The position numbers and the translations under genes are program-made. 64,000 bases of DNA from Rhinopithecus roxellana (taxonomy: Eukaryota; Chordata; Mammalia; Primates; Cercopithecidae): positions 135,755,808-135,819,807 of the forward strand of contig NC_044556.1 of the NCBI RefSeq assembly GCF_007565055.1, read 5' to 3'. Every line of letters starts with the position of its first letter. Within the stretch, counting starts at the first letter, position 1. Positions 1 through 11,984 of the stretch are shown here, one piece after another. The notes under the pieces are model-generated. The model was not told where the DNA came from. It saw nothing but the letters and a program-made list of their open reading frames with translations, and ran no database searches.

Positions 1-1780
1 TTTCTTTTTCTATTGAGTTGTTTGAGCTCCGTATGTATTCTAGTATGTATTCTTTGTCAGATGGCTAGTTTACAGATGTGCTCTCCCATTCTGTGGGTTG
101 CCTCTTCATTTTGTTGATTGTTTCCTTTGCTGTGCAGAAGCTTTTCAACTCGATGCGATCCCATTTGTCCATTTTTGCTTTGGTTCACTGTGCTTTTGAG
201 GTATTACTCAAGAAATCTTTACCTTGACCAATATCCTGCAGAGTTTCCTTAAAGCTTTCTTTTTGCATTTGTATACAACAAATACAAAATTTGTTGTATA
301 GTTTTAGGTCTTAGATTTAAGTCTTTAATCCATTTTGATTTTATTTTGTTAGAGATAGGGATCTCATTTAATTCTGCTGCATAGGAATATCCAGTTTTCC
401 CAGCACCATTTATTGAAGAGACTGTCATTTCCCCAGTGAGTGTTCTTGATACCTTTGTTGAAAATCAGTTCATTGTAGATGAATGGATTTATTTCTAGGT
501 TCTCTATTCTGTTCCATTGTCTATGTGTCGGTTTTTATGCCAGTGTCATGCTTTTTTGGTTACTCTAGCTCTGTAGTATAATCTGAAGTCGGATAATATG
601 ATTTCTCCAGTTTTATTTTTCTTTTTGCTCAGGATGACTTTGGCTATTCAGGGTCTTCTGTGGTTCTGTATATGTTTTAGGATAATTTTTTTCTATTTTT
701 GTTATGAATGTCCTTGATATTTTGATTGTGATTGCACTGAATCTGTAGATGCTTTGGGTAGTATAAACATGTTAACAATATGGAGTTTTCCAGTCTGTGA
801 ACATGGTCTATCTTCCTATTTTTATTTTTTATTTTTTGGTATGTCCTCTTCAATTTCTTTCATCAATATCTTATAGTTTTCACTGTAGAGATCTTTCACT
901 TCTTTAAGTTTATTCCTAAGTGTACTATTTTATTTGTAGCTATTGTAAATGGGATTACTTTCTTGATTTCTTTTTCAGATTGTTCACTATTGGTATATAG
1001 AAATGCTACTGATTTTTGTATATGAAGTTTTATTCTGCAACCTTATTGAATTTATTTATCAGTTCTAATAGGTTTTTTTGGAGAGTCTAGGTTTTTCCAA
1101 ATATAAGATCGTATCATCTGCAAACAAGGATAATCTGACTTCTTCTGTTCCAATTTGGATTCCCTTTATTTCTTTCTCTTGCCTGATTGCTGTAGGTAGA
1201 ATTTCCAGTACTACATAAAATAATAGTGGTGAAAGTGGACATCCTTGTTATGTTCCAGATCTTAGAGAAAAGGCTTTCAGTTTTCCCGCCATTCATTATA
1301 ATACTGGTTGTGGGTGTGTCATACATGACTTTTATTATGTTGAAGTATGTTCCTTCTATACTTATTTTTTGAGGATTTGTATCCTGAAGGGATGTTTAAT
1401 ATTATCAAATGCTTTTTCAGGATCAACTGAAATGATCGTATGGTTTATCCTTTATTTTGTTGCTATGATGTATTACATTGACTGATTTGCATATGTTGAA
1501 ACATTCTTGCATCTCTGGGATAAATCCCAGTTGGTCATGATGAATGATCTTTTTTTTTAATGTGTTGTTAAATTTGGTTTGCTGGTATTTTGTTGAGGGT
1601 TTTTGCACCAATGTCCATCAGGGACATTGGCTTGTAGTTTTCCTTTTTTTTGATGTGTCTTTTTCTGATCTTGGTATCAGAGTAATACTGACCTCAGAGA
1701 ATGAGTTTGGGAGTATTCTCTCCTCCTCTATTTTTCAGAATAGTTTCAGTAGATTGATATTAGTTCTTATTTAAATATTT
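1..1780 (-). pseudogene. L1 ORF2 (reverse transcriptase) fragment
   Basis: The minus-strand translation shows scattered L1 ORF2 motifs, for example LGFIPEMQECFNICKSVNVI near 1540 and KIWNITRMSTF-type sequence near 1280. Several frameshifts and stops break it up. The element is cut by the window edge at position 1. Confidence 0.75.
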
Positions 1781-1849
1781 GATAAAATTCAGCAGTGAAG
1801 CAAACAGGTCTGGGAAAGTCCTTATTTTGCCTTCATGTTTGAAGGATTT

Positions 1850-2215
1850 TTTTAAACTGGATATGCTATCCTGCAATACAGGTTTTTATTCCCTCAGCAT
1901 TTTAAATATGTCATGCCACTCGTTCCTGGTCTATAAATTTTCCACTGAGAAGTCTGCTGCCAAACATTGGAGCTCCTTTGTATGTTATTTGTTTATTTAT
2001 CTTGCTGCTTTCAGGCACCTTTCTTTATCTTTGACCTTTGGGAGTTTGATTATTAAATGCTTTGACATAGACTTCTTTGGGTTAAATCTGGTTGGTGTTC
2101 TATAATCTTCTTTTACTTGAATATTGATATCTTTCTCCAGGTTTGGAAAGTATTCTGTTACTATCCCTTTAAATAAATATTCTACCCCAATCTCTCTACC
2201 TCCTCTTTGGCACAA
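1850..2215 (-). pseudogene. L1 ORF1 C-terminal fragment
   Basis: The 72-codon open stretch 2215-1997 encodes a recognisable part of the L1 RNA-binding ORF1 protein, including the end of the RRM-like domain (RFNPKKSMSKHLIIKLPKVK). Sequence down to about 1850 continues the ORF1 C-terminal domain out of frame. It is a relic with no start and no coiled coil. Confidence 0.7.
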
Positions 2216-2275
2216 TAACTGTTAAATTTGCCCTTTTGAGGCTATTTCCTAGATCTTGTAGACATGCTTTATTGT

Positions 2276-2400
2276 TTTCTTTCTTTTCTTTTTTTTTTTT
2301 TTTTTTTGCCCTCTTTATGGCAATTCGTTTTACCCAATACATCATGTTTGGCTTTTTCAAAAAAAATTACAAGACCTACTTAAAAAAAAAAAAAAAAAAG
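2276..2400. repeat. A/T-rich junction between two head-to-head L1s
   Basis: A T-run at about 2284-2308 and an A-run at about 2381-2400 flank the boundary between the antisense L1 to the left and the sense L1M to the right. The sense L1M appears to begin at about 2310, in ORF1 upstream sequence. Simple low-complexity DNA. Confidence 0.6.
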
Positions 2401-2495
2401 AAATAAAAAACAGTTTAAAGAGACAGAGCAACCTCAAAACCAGGCTGAGATATGGCAGGATGTTAGAATTATAATACTGAGAATTAAAAATAACT

Positions 2496-3300
2496 ATGAT
2501 TAACATGTTAAGGGCTCTAGCGGATAAATTTAAAAGCATGCAAGAACAGCTAGGCAATGTAAGCAAAGAGACCAAAATCTTGAAAAAGAGACAGAAACAA
2601 ATGCTAGAGCTGAAAAACATTTTTAAAGAAATAAAGATTTTCTGTGATGGGTTTATTAGTAGACTGGACATAGAGGAGGAAATAATCTCTGACCTTGAGG
2701 ATTTTTCAATAGGAATCTCCAAAACTGAAAAGCAAATAGAAAAAAGACTGAAGAAACAAACAGAACAAAATATCCAAGAGCTATGGAACAATTACAGAGA
2801 TATAAATATGTGTAACGGGAATTTCAGAAGGAGAAGAGAGAGAAAATTGAACAGAAGAAATATTTGAAGCAATAATGGCTGAGAATTTTCTGAAATTAAT
2901 AAGACATAAAAACACAGACCCAGGAAGCTGAGAAAACACCAAACAGGATAAATGTCCTAGAAAACTCCACCACGGTATATCATACTCAAACTACAGAAAA
3001 TCAAAAGTAAAGAAAAAGTCCTGAAAGAAGCCAAAGGAAAAAAATCTTACCTATTGAGGAGCAAATAAGAATAACATCAAACTTCTCAGAAACAGACAAG
3101 TAAGATGAGAATTGAGTAAAATGTTTAAAGTCCTCTGAGAGAAAACTCCATCTACCTAGATTTGTGTATTCTGTGAAATTGTCCTTCAAAGAGAAATAGT
3201 TTCTTACACTAACAAAAATTGAGGGAATTTATTGCCAGTAGACCTGCTTTGCAAGAAATGTTAAAAGAAATTCTTTAGGGAGACGGAAAATTGTTAGGCC
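2496..3300 (+). pseudogene. L1M ORF1 relic
   Basis: Residues from the 123-codon open stretch 2496-2867 (coiled-coil-like MLRALADKFKSMQEQLGNV, then KTEKQIEKRLKKQTEQNIQ) match the ORF1 coiled coil and its junction with the RRM. Downstream DNA to 3300 continues the C-terminal part, including the L1M segment around 'gttgccagtagacctgctttg'. The frame is lost after about 2867, so this is a decayed RNA-binding ORF1. Confidence 0.8.
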
Positions 3301-3335
3301 AGAAACTTAAATCTACATTAAAAAAAAAAAAAAAA

Positions 3336-3605
3336 CCACTTTGGGAGGCCAAGGCAGGCAGATACCTGAGGTCAGGAGTTCGAGACCAGCCTGGCCAACA
3401 TGGTGAAACCCCATCTCTACTAAAAATACAAAAATTATCTGTGTGTGGTGCTGTGTGCCTGTAATGCCAGCTACTTCTTGGAAGGCTAAGGCAGGAGAAT
3501 TGCTTGAACCTGGGAGGTGGAGGTTGCAGTGAACCGAGATCGTGCCACTGCACTCCAGCCAGGGGAACAGAGCAAGACTGTCTCAAAAAAAAAAAAAAAA
3601 AAAAA
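3336..3605 (+). mobile_element. Alu (AluS-like), 5' truncated
   Basis: Starts inside the left arm at 'ccactttgggaggcc' and continues through both arms to a poly-A/CAA tail ending near 3621. Roughly the first 35 bases of the element are missing. Confidence 0.93.
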
Positions 3606-3625
3606 ACAACAACAACAACAACCAA

Positions 3626-3908
3626 AGCTGGGCACAATGGCTCATGCCTTTAATTCCAACATTTTGAAAGGCCTAGGTGAGAGGATTGCTTGAGCCTAGG
3701 AGTTAGAGACCAGCCTGGGCAATATGGTAAAACCCTGTCTCTGCAAAAAACAAAAAATTAGCTGGGTGTCATGGCACATGCTTGTAGTCCCAGCTACTCA
3801 GGAAGCTGAGGTGGGAGGATCATCTGAGCCTGGGGTGGTCAAGGCTGCAGTAAGCCATGATCAAGTCACTGTGCTCCAGCCTGAGCAACAGAGTGAGACC
3901 TTGTCTCA

Positions 3909-3935
<27 letters not shown>
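3626..3935 (+). mobile_element. Alu (AluJ-like)
   Basis: Full dimeric Alu beginning 'gctgggcacaatggctcatgcc' with a 28-A tail before 3935. High divergence and the 'gaggattgcttgagcctagg' type left arm suggest an old AluJ. Confidence 0.92.
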
Positions 3936-3943
<8 letters not shown>

Positions 3944-5447
3944 GAAAAAGCATCAGAGAAGAACTTGGCAAAAATAAAATAAAAATTTTTATTTTTCTTG
4001 TTTTTAATTAATCTGACATGTAACAGTTTGCTCAAAGTAGAAATAGCAACAGTGTATTCATTATGTATAAGTGAGATGAATAACATCATGAATACAAGGG
4101 ATGGGAATGAGGAATCAAGATTTTCATTATTATAAGGTACTTGCTCTACATGTGAAACACTACAGTGTTATTTGAAAGTGAACTTGAATTAGCTGTGAAT
4201 AAATAGATTAGTTACCATATATATGTATTGTAAATTCTAGGCCAACCACTAAAAAAAGTAAAAAAGAAGAAAAAATGAAATTATATAAAATGCTCAGTTA
4301 AAACCACAAAAGGTAGAAAAACACTATAAAACAAGAATAGGAACAAAGAACAAGTGCAACAAATTAAAAACAGTCACAAATATGGTAGGTATTAATCTAA
4401 CTATATCAATAATCACTTTGAATGTCAGTGGTCTAAATGCACCAATTAAAATACAGAGATTGTCAGAATAGATTAAAAAAAAGACCCTACTATATGTTGT
4501 CTACAAGGAAGCCACTTTAAATATAAAGACACATATAGATTAAAAATAAATGGATGGAGAAAGATATACCATGCTAACACTCGTCAAAAGAAAGTGGGAA
4601 TAGCTATATTAATTTCAGACAGAGCAGATGTTCAGAGCAAAGAAAGTTATCAGGGATAAAGATGAGCATTACATAATAATAAAGGGGTCAATTCTCCAAG
4701 AAGATATCACAATCCTCAATGTGTACGCACTTAATAATAGAGCATCAAAATATGCGAGGCAAAACTGAAAGACTACAAGGAGACATAAATTAATGCATTC
4801 TTACAATTGGAAATTCTAACACCCTTCTATCAGAAATGGACATATCCAGTAGGCAAAAAAATCAGGAAGGACATAGGTGAACTTAACAGCACCACTAATC
4901 TACTAGATACAATTGACATCAACGACAGAATACACATTCTTCTCAAGCTAACATTGAACATCCACCAAGACAGACCACATTCTGGGCCAAAAAGACACAC
5001 CTTAACAAACTTAAAAAATAGAAATAATATAGTATCTACTCTGAGAACACAATGGAATTAAACTAGAACTCAATAATGGAAGGATAGTTAGAAAATCCCA
5101 AAATACTTGGAGATTAAACAACACGCTTCTAAATAGAACATGGATCAGAGAAAAAATCTCAAGAGAAATTTTAAAATTTATAAACAAATGAAAATGCAAC
5201 AATAAAATTTGTGGAATGGAGCAAAAGCAGTGCTGAGGGAAATTTATGGCACTGAATGCATATATTATAAAAGAAGAAAGATCTAAAGTTAGTCCTCTAC
5301 ACTTTCACCTTAGGAAACAAACAAAAAAAAAAGAGCAAGTTAAATCCAAAGTAAACAGAAGAAAAATAATATAAATTAGAGGAGAAATCAGTAAAATTAA
5401 AAATTTGTACAAAACATGTGAAAAAGTAAAATTATAAAGAAAATCAC

Positions 5448-5734
5448 TGGCTGACTGCAGTGGCTAATGCCTGTAATCCCAGCACTTTGGGAGGCCAAGG
5501 TGGGTGGATCACCTGAGGTCAGGGATTCAAGACCAGCCTGGCCAACATGGTGAAACCCGTCTCTACTAAAAATACAAAAATTAACTGGGTGTGGTGGGCA
5601 CCTGTAATCCCAGGTACTCAGGAGGCTGAGGCAGGAGAACTGCTTGAACACAGGAGGCCAAGACTGCACCATTGCATTCCAACCTGGGCAACAAGAATGA
5701 AACTCCATCTCAATAATTAAAAAAAAAAAAAAAA
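5448..5734 (+). mobile_element. Alu (AluS-like) with 10-bp target duplication
   Basis: Complete Alu flanked by the direct repeat 'agaaaatcac' at 5438-5447 and 5735-5744. It interrupts the L1M ORF2. A short deletion lies in the right arm. Confidence 0.94.
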
Positions 5735-7109
5735 AGAAAATCACCAAAAGTGGTTCTTCAAAAAGATAAATAAAATTAATGGGTCTCTATCCAAGCTAAC
5801 TACGAAAAAAATACAGAGGACACAAATTACTCATATCAGAAATGAAAGAGGTAATATCCCATGGACATCAAAAAGATGATAAAGGAATACTATGAACAAG
5901 CCTATGCTTACAAATTTGATAAGAGATCAATTTCTTAAAAGACACAATCTGCCAAAACTCATAGAAGATAAAAAACAATCTGAATAGGCCTATATCTATT
6001 AAAGAAACTGAATCAATAATTAACAACCTTCCAAACAGACAGCACCAAGCTCAGATAGGTTCACAAGTGAATTCTACCAAATATTTAAGGAACAAATCAT
6101 ACCAGTGTCTTTCAAAAGACAAAACAGAGAGAATAGTTTGTAACTCATTTATGAGGCCAACATTAACTTAATACCGAAACCAGAGAAAAATATTACAAAA
6201 AAACTACAGACCAATATCTCTCATGAACATAGATGTAAAAATTCTCAAAAGAATATTAGCAAATTGAATCCAACAATATATAAAAAAAATTATACACTAT
6301 GACCAAGTGGAATTTATCTCAGGTTTGCAAGGGTGGTTCAACATTTACAAATCAATTAATGTAATCCATTATGTCAATAGACTAAAAAAGAAAAATCACA
6401 TAATTCTATCAATAGGTGTAGAAAATGCATTTGGCAAAATCTAATACTCATTTGTGATAAAAACTCTAGACAAACTAGAAATACAGGGAAACTTTCTCAA
6501 CTTGTTAAATATCACCCCCTATCCCTTGGGAAAAAACCCTACAGTGAACATCATACTTAACGGTAGACACTAGATACTCTCCATTTAAGAACGGGAACAA
6601 GGCAGGGCTGTTCTCTCTTACCACTCCTCTTCAGCATTATACTGTAAGCTTTTGCTAATTCAATAAGATATGAGAAGGAAGTAGAAGGTATGTGGATTAG
6701 AAAGGAAGAAATAAAACTGTCTTTGTTTGCAGCTGACATGATGGTCTATGTAGAAAATCTTCAAGAATAGGCAAAAAGAAAAAGAAAAAGAAACAGAAAA
6801 AGAAAAAGAATCCTGGAACTAATAAGCAATTATAGCAAGGTTGCAGAGTGTAAGATTAATATACAAAAGCCAGTTACTTTCTTATAAACTAGCAATGAAC
6901 AAATGGAATTTGAAATTAAAAATATAATACCATTTATATTGGTACCCCACAAAATGAAATACTTAGATATAAATCTAACAAAATATTTGCAAGATTTATA
7001 GTAGAAAACTACAAAAATCTGATGAAAGAAGTCAGAGAACTAAATAGATGGAGAGAGATTTCATGTTCATTGATAGAAAGACTCAATGTTGTCAAGATTT
7101 CATTTCTAG

Positions 7110-7320
7110 GCTGGGTTCAGTGCGCACGCCTGTAATGCCACCACTTTGAGAAGTGAAGCCAAAGTGGGAGGATCACTTGAGGAGAGGGTTTGAAACCATC
7201 CTGGGCAAATAGCAAGACTCCATTTCTACAAAAAATAAAATAACTAGCTGGGCATAGTGGCACTTGCCTGTGGTTGGAGCTACTCAGGAGCCTAAGGCAG
7301 GAGGATAGCTTAAGCCTAAG
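7110..7320 (+). mobile_element. Alu, 3' end replaced by AT-rich DNA
   Basis: Starts 'ggctgggttcagtgcgcacgcctgtaatgcc' and loses Alu identity in the right arm at about 7320. The expected poly-A end is replaced by AT-rich sequence containing an inverted copy of the downstream flank. L1 sequence resumes around 7480, with a flank resembling the left side ('aagatttcatttct' versus 'aagattctaattct'), so this looks like a normal Alu insertion whose tail was later rearranged. Confidence 0.85.
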
Positions 7321-7511
7321 CTATATATATATACACGCACGCATACATATACATATATATGCATCTATAGATCAAGTTGGGAAGAACTGGAATCTTCATA
7401 TATATACACATACATATATGTGTGTGTGTATATGTATATATATGGAATCTTCATATATATGTGTGTGTATATATATGAAGATTCTAATTCTTCCCAACTT
7501 GATCTATAGAT
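7321..7511. repeat. AT-rich inverted repeat (hairpin) with L1-derived arms
   Basis: The arms at 7363-7406 and 7468-7511 are reverse complements over 44 bases with two mismatches. The outer part of the arms is L1 ORF2 sequence ('cttgatctatagat'), the inner part is (TA)n/(TG)n. The 61-base loop holds a third copy of 'ggaatcttcatata'. The right arm is the original L1 sequence, and the left arm is an inverted copy of it placed after the Alu. Confidence 0.9.
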
Positions 7512-8953
7512 TCAAGGCGATCCCAATCAAAATCCCAGTATGTTATTCTGTGAATATTGACATACTGATTTTAAAGTTTATTTTTAGAGGGAAAAAGCCC
7601 AGAATAGCCAAACAGCTACTTTAATATTCAAGAAGAATTAAAGTAGAGGACTGGCTCTACAATTTTTGAAGACATACTGTAAAGCTAGAGTAATCAAGAC
7701 AATGTAGTATTGGCTAAAGAATAGACACATAGATCATTGGAACAGAATAGAGAGCCTAGAATTTGACCCACATAAATATAGTTAACTGATCTCTGACAAA
7801 AGAGCAAAAGCAATTCAATGGGGTAAAGGTAGTTTTTTCAACAAATGGTACTGAAACAACTGTCCACATGCAAGAAAAATGAATCTAGACTCAGACTTTA
7901 CACCTTTCACAAAACTCACTCAGAATGAATCACAGACCTAAATGTAAAATGCACAGCTATAAAACTATTAGAAGATAAGCATAGGAGAAAATCTAGATGA
8001 CCTTGGGGTTGGAGACGACTATTTAGGTACAAGACCAAAGGCATGATCCATGAAAGAAAGAATTGATAAGTTGGATTTCATTAAAATTAAAAGTTTCTGT
8101 ACTGTGAAAGATGCTGTCAAGAGAATGGGAAGACAAGCCACAGATGGAGATAAATTATTTGCAAAAAACAGCTGATAAAGGACTACTATCCAACACATAC
8201 AAAGAACTCTTGAAACTCAAAAATAAGAAAACAAAAACTTGACCAAAAAATATACCAAAGTCGTCAACAGTCACTTCACCAAAGAAGATAAATAGATGGC
8301 AAATAAGCATATGAAAAGATGCTCCATATAATATAGTATTAGGAAAATGTGAATTAGACCAACAATGAGGTACCATATATACCTATTAGAGCAGCCAAAA
8401 TCTACAACACTGAGAACACCAAATGCCAATGAAGATGTAGAGTAACAGGAACTCTCATTCTTTGCTCTTAAGAATGTAAAATGGTACAGCCATTTTGGAA
8501 GATAATTTGGCAGTCTCTTATAAAACTAAACATAGTCTTACCATATGATCCAGCAATCTTGCTCCTTGGTATTTGCCCAGAGGAGTCAAAAAACATGTCT
8601 ACATAAAAACCTGTATAGTCTATATACTGTATGATTTCAACTGTATGGCATTCTGGAAAAGACAAAACTGTGATGACAGTAAAAAGATCAGTGGTTGCCA
8701 GGAGTTAGTGAGAGAGAGGAAGGCATGAATAGGCAGAGAACAGAGAATTGAAAAATCAGTGAAATTACTCTGTATGAATCTATAATGGTATATACATTTG
8801 TCCAAACCCACAGAATGCACAACACCAAGAGTGAGTGAACCCTGATGTAAACTGTGAACTTTTGGGTGATGATGGTGTGTCAGTGTAGGTTCATCAGTTG
8901 TAACAACTGTATCACTCTGATGGGGGATGTTGGTCACAGAGGAAGTATACACC

Positions 8954-9364
8954 TGTATTACTCCATTGTGCATTGCTATAAAGAAATACCTGAGGCTGAG
9001 TAATTTATAAAGAAAAGAGGTTTATTTGGCTCATCGTTCTGCAGACTATACAAGAAGCATGGCACCAGCATCTGCTTCTAGTGAAGCTTCAGGAAGCTTT
9101 TACTCATGGCAGAAAGCAAAAGGGGAGCAGGTGTGTCACGTGGTCAGAGAAGGGGCAAGAGAGAGGAGGTGCCAAGGCTCTCTCACTACCAGTTCTCCTG
9201 CAAACTAATAGAGTGAGAACTCCCTCATTACTGTGAAGAAAGTACTAAGCCATTCATGAAGGATCTTCCGCCGTCACCCAAACACTTCCCACTTGGTCCA
9301 TCTCCACATATGGGGTCATATTTCAATATGAGATTTGGAGGGCCTAAGTATCCAAACCATATCA
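8954..9364 (-). mobile_element. Solo MaLR LTR (MSTD/MLT1A-like), antisense
   Basis: The reverse complement begins TGATATGGTTTGGATAC and ends in TACA, with the typical 'aataaacctcttttctttataaattac' 3' region (seen here as 'gtaatttataaagaaaagagg'). It splits the L1M 3' UTR, which resumes directly at 9365. Confidence 0.85.
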
Positions 9365-9975
9365 GCATGTATGGGGAGTATATGGGAAATCTCTGTACCT
9401 TCTGCTCAACTTTGCTGTGAACCTAAAACTGCTCCAAAAATAAAGTCTACTAAAAAACAAAAGCAAAAGTTGACCAAAATTAACTCAGGAAGATATAGAA
9501 CAGCTGAGTGGTCTTATAAATATCAAATAAATGAAATTACACACACAAATTAGTCTAGATCATTTTAAAACTCAGCTCTTGCAAATATTCCAATAATTTC
9601 ATGTTTTTTGGAAGATAAAAGAGAAAAATCATAAAGGTATGAAATATATATACTGGTAAAAGGAACAAAGGGCTAAGGAGATATGAACCAGTAGGAATAT
9701 ACACCAAACAACATATAGTTAAAATATAGAAAACAATCACAGACAGAACTGTGTGGATAAGTAGTTAAATTAACAATTTATAGTTAGAGAATTCATTATA
9801 CTTACCCCAGAAATTGAAAATAATGTCCATAAAATAGCAAAATATAGAAGATCTGGTGAATATCATCAAACAACTCAAGCCAATTGTCATATGTCAGCCT
9901 GTATATCCATCCATTATGGTCCTGGACAGTGCCACAAGACAAAAGAAATGAAAGTATAAGAAGTAAACCATTGAT

Positions 9976-10275
9976 GGTTGGGTGCAGTGGCTCACACTTG
10001 TAATCCCAGTACTTTGGGAGGCCGAAATGGGCAGATCACCTGAGGTCAGGAGTTTGAGATCAGCCTGGCCAACATGGGGAAACCCCGTCTCTACTGAAAA
10101 CACAGAAATTAGCCAGACATGGTGGTGCACGCCTGTAATCCCAGTTACTCGGGAGACTGAGGCAAGAGAATTGCTTGAACCCGGGAGGTGGAGGTTGCAG
10201 TGAGCCGAAACCATGCCCTTGCCCTCCAGCCGGGGCAACAGAGTAAGACTCTGTCTCAAAAACAAAACAAAACAA
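9976..10275 (+). mobile_element. Alu (AluS-like) with 11-bp target duplication
   Basis: Full-length Alu with an (AAAAC)n-type tail. The exact direct repeat 'aaaccattgat' is at 9965-9975 and 10276-10286. Confidence 0.95.
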
Positions 10276-10362
10276 AAACCATTGATTATAGATGACATAC
10301 TCATTGATAGAAAAAAACCTGACATAATCCATAGATAAACTATTCAAATTAATAAAGTTATT

Positions 10363-10423
10363 CAAATGTATTTGATACAGAAACAAATTTTAAATTAAAA
10401 TGTTTATCTACAATAAAAGAAAT
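10363..10423 (+). repeat. Inverted repeat copy A (61 bp)
   Basis: This segment reappears as its reverse complement at 10871-10931 with only three mismatches in 61 bases. It lies outside the LTR that contains the second copy. Confidence 0.92.
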
Positions 10424-10589
10424 TGACTAGATAATAGCAAATAAGATCACATTCATTAGCAAAAAAATTATAAAAGATCTAGGAGTTAATAGGATAAAGA
10501 ATGCACAAGACTTTTATGGAGAATATTTTAGGAGAAATTTATTGAAAGGCACAAAAGAAGATATTATAAGATAGTGAAGTGACATCATT

Positions 10590-11325
10590 TGTCTGAGGTA
10601 ATACCCAAGGTTCATTGTCTCATGCCAAGGAAATCAAGGATGCGGACGCACAAGGGGAGTGAGGTTAAGAGCAGAGGTTCAATAGGCAAAAGAAAGAAAA
10701 AAGCTCTCTCCTGCAGAGAGGGGTCCCAAGCGATTTTCTGGTCTACAGCAAAATGCAAGAGGTTTTATAGGTGAGCTTGAGAAGGAGTGTCTGATTTACA
10801 CAGAGCACGAAAGATTGGTCAGACCAAGTGTGCCATTAGCACAAAATGTTAAAAACTGGCTAACCAGTCCATTTCTTTTATTGTAGATAAACGTTTTAAT
10901 TTAAAATTTGATTCCGTATCAAATACATTTGGAGAACTGGTTCAGACTAGGTGTGCCATTTACAAAGCATGTGAAAATCTGGCCACCCCACGCTAATCTT
11001 TTATTATGCAGATGGGTTCTCTAACTGGCTGGTGCCATGTTGCCTCTTCCTTTACTGTACACGTGGTGACAAAGAAAAGGGAAAATGGAGCCTCCATGTT
11101 AACACACCTGGCCCTCAGGTAGCCCTTCTCTATTGGCGCAGCTGCTGACATTCACCCGTGCAAGCTTCCACCGTCCTTATCTATGTCTGAAGCTTGATCT
11201 TTCAGGCTGCTCTTTGTTAGAAAAGAAATGATTTTGGGGGCTGCTTTTTGTTAAAAGGGAAGCTCTGCCAAGGACTCTCTTACGTTCACTATCTGCCTAA
11301 ATAATTTCTTTTAGCTCCTGTATCA
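10590..11325 (-). mobile_element. Solo ERV-type LTR (family not named)
   Basis: Bounded by TG at 10590 and CA at 11325 inside diverged LINE DNA. The minus strand shows a TATA-like 'cctataaaac' (plus 10759-10768) preceding a pyrimidine-rich stretch, which suggests antisense orientation. It holds two diverged tandem units ('cagaccaagtgtgccatt' and 'cagactaggtgtgccatt') separated by the inverted 61-bp insert at 10871-10931. It resembles class I ERV LTRs but I cannot name the family. No internal retroviral sequence is present. Confidence 0.6.
10871..10931 (-). repeat. Inverted repeat copy B (61 bp) inside an LTR
   Basis: Reverse complement of 10363-10423 with three mismatches. It interrupts the LTR between its two tandem units, which suggests it is the inserted copy. 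Confidence 0.92.
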
Positions 11326-11984
11326 ATAGTACCATATACCATGCTCATTTATGGGGAGCTGTAAAATTTTAAAGATGATAGCTCCTTTTAAATTAAGGAA
11401 TGCATTCAAAGTCTTTTTAACAAATTTTCTGATAAAATTATTTTGGAGCTTTTGATAAATTGATTCTAAAATTATATAGAAAAATAAAGGTACATGAAAA
11501 GACAAATTTGCAGAAGAAGAGAAAGAGGGATACTTTAGAAGATATGAGCAATCAAAACTAAAAAGTGAAGTTTGTCATGGAAATAGAAACTGCCAATGAA
11601 AGAGAAAAGGAACTCAGAATATCTCACATATTAATGTGAAGTCAGCGTATGATAGAGGTGGTATCTCATCATGAGGAAAGAATAGATCATTAGTAGATGG
11701 TACTGAGGAAAACAGAATCACTAGGTGGAGAAAAATACATTTGAATTCCTAGCTCATACCATATATGAAAATAAAGTTTAAATGAACTGAAGACCTAAAA
11801 GTGAGAGGTGAAGCTAAAATCTTATAAAGAAAATATGGAAGGATATGTTTGTGAGTTAGGATTGGAATACCTTATTTCAGCAGGATCAAAATGCACTAAA
11901 AGAGGAGAAAAACATAGCTTTGACTGTAGCACAATTAGATTTCTCTTCAACAGAGGACACCATAAAATTAAAAGGTGATGACAG

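Larger units (their letters stand above)
1..2275 (-). mobile_element. Antisense L1 remnant (ORF2 to ORF1, internally deleted)
   Basis: Read on the minus strand, 2215 down to about 1850 matches the C-terminal half of an L1 ORF1 protein (ENFPNL, IQVKE, KDKERCLKAAR-like motifs), and about 1780 down to 1 matches ORF2 reverse transcriptase and downstream sequence. The endonuclease and N-terminal RT region that should separate them is missing, so about 1.5-2 kb has been deleted near 1790. All frames carry stops. The copy is old and inactive. It abuts an oppositely oriented L1 just downstream. Confidence 0.85.
4385..8640 (+). pseudogene. L1M ORF2 relic (endonuclease, RT, C-terminal)
   Basis: The endonuclease start is recognisable near 4400 ('actttgaatgtcagtggtctaaatgc', the NVSGLNAP-type motif). 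RT sequence follows at about 6230-6780, with a remnant of the FADDM-type catalytic motif near 6720-6745 ('ctgtctttgtttgcagctgacatgatg', in which FADD has become FAAD). C-terminal sequence runs to about 8640. Many stops and indels and two Alu insertions make it non-functional. Note that the first Asp of the catalytic pair reads as Ala. Confidence 0.82.
2310..9460 (+). mobile_element. Long, old sense-strand L1M-type LINE, interrupted
   Basis: Colinear match to the mammalian-wide/old primate L1M consensus: ORF1 region (2320-3300), inter-ORF region (3950-4380), ORF2 (4385-8640), and the L1M 3' UTR (8640-8953 and 9365-9460, ending 'aaactgctccaaaaataaagtc'). It is interrupted by Alus at 3336, 3626, 5448 and 7110, by an AT-rich inverted repeat at 7321-7511, and by an antisense MaLR LTR at 8954-9364. 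No frame is open over any useful length. Confidence 0.88.

Noticed and set aside
3275..4089. Alu-derived open frames (and similar ones at 5397, 9894, 14557, 33878, 48907, 52493 and 57849)
   Set aside because: Standard translations of Alu elements on either strand, with no supporting splice or start context.
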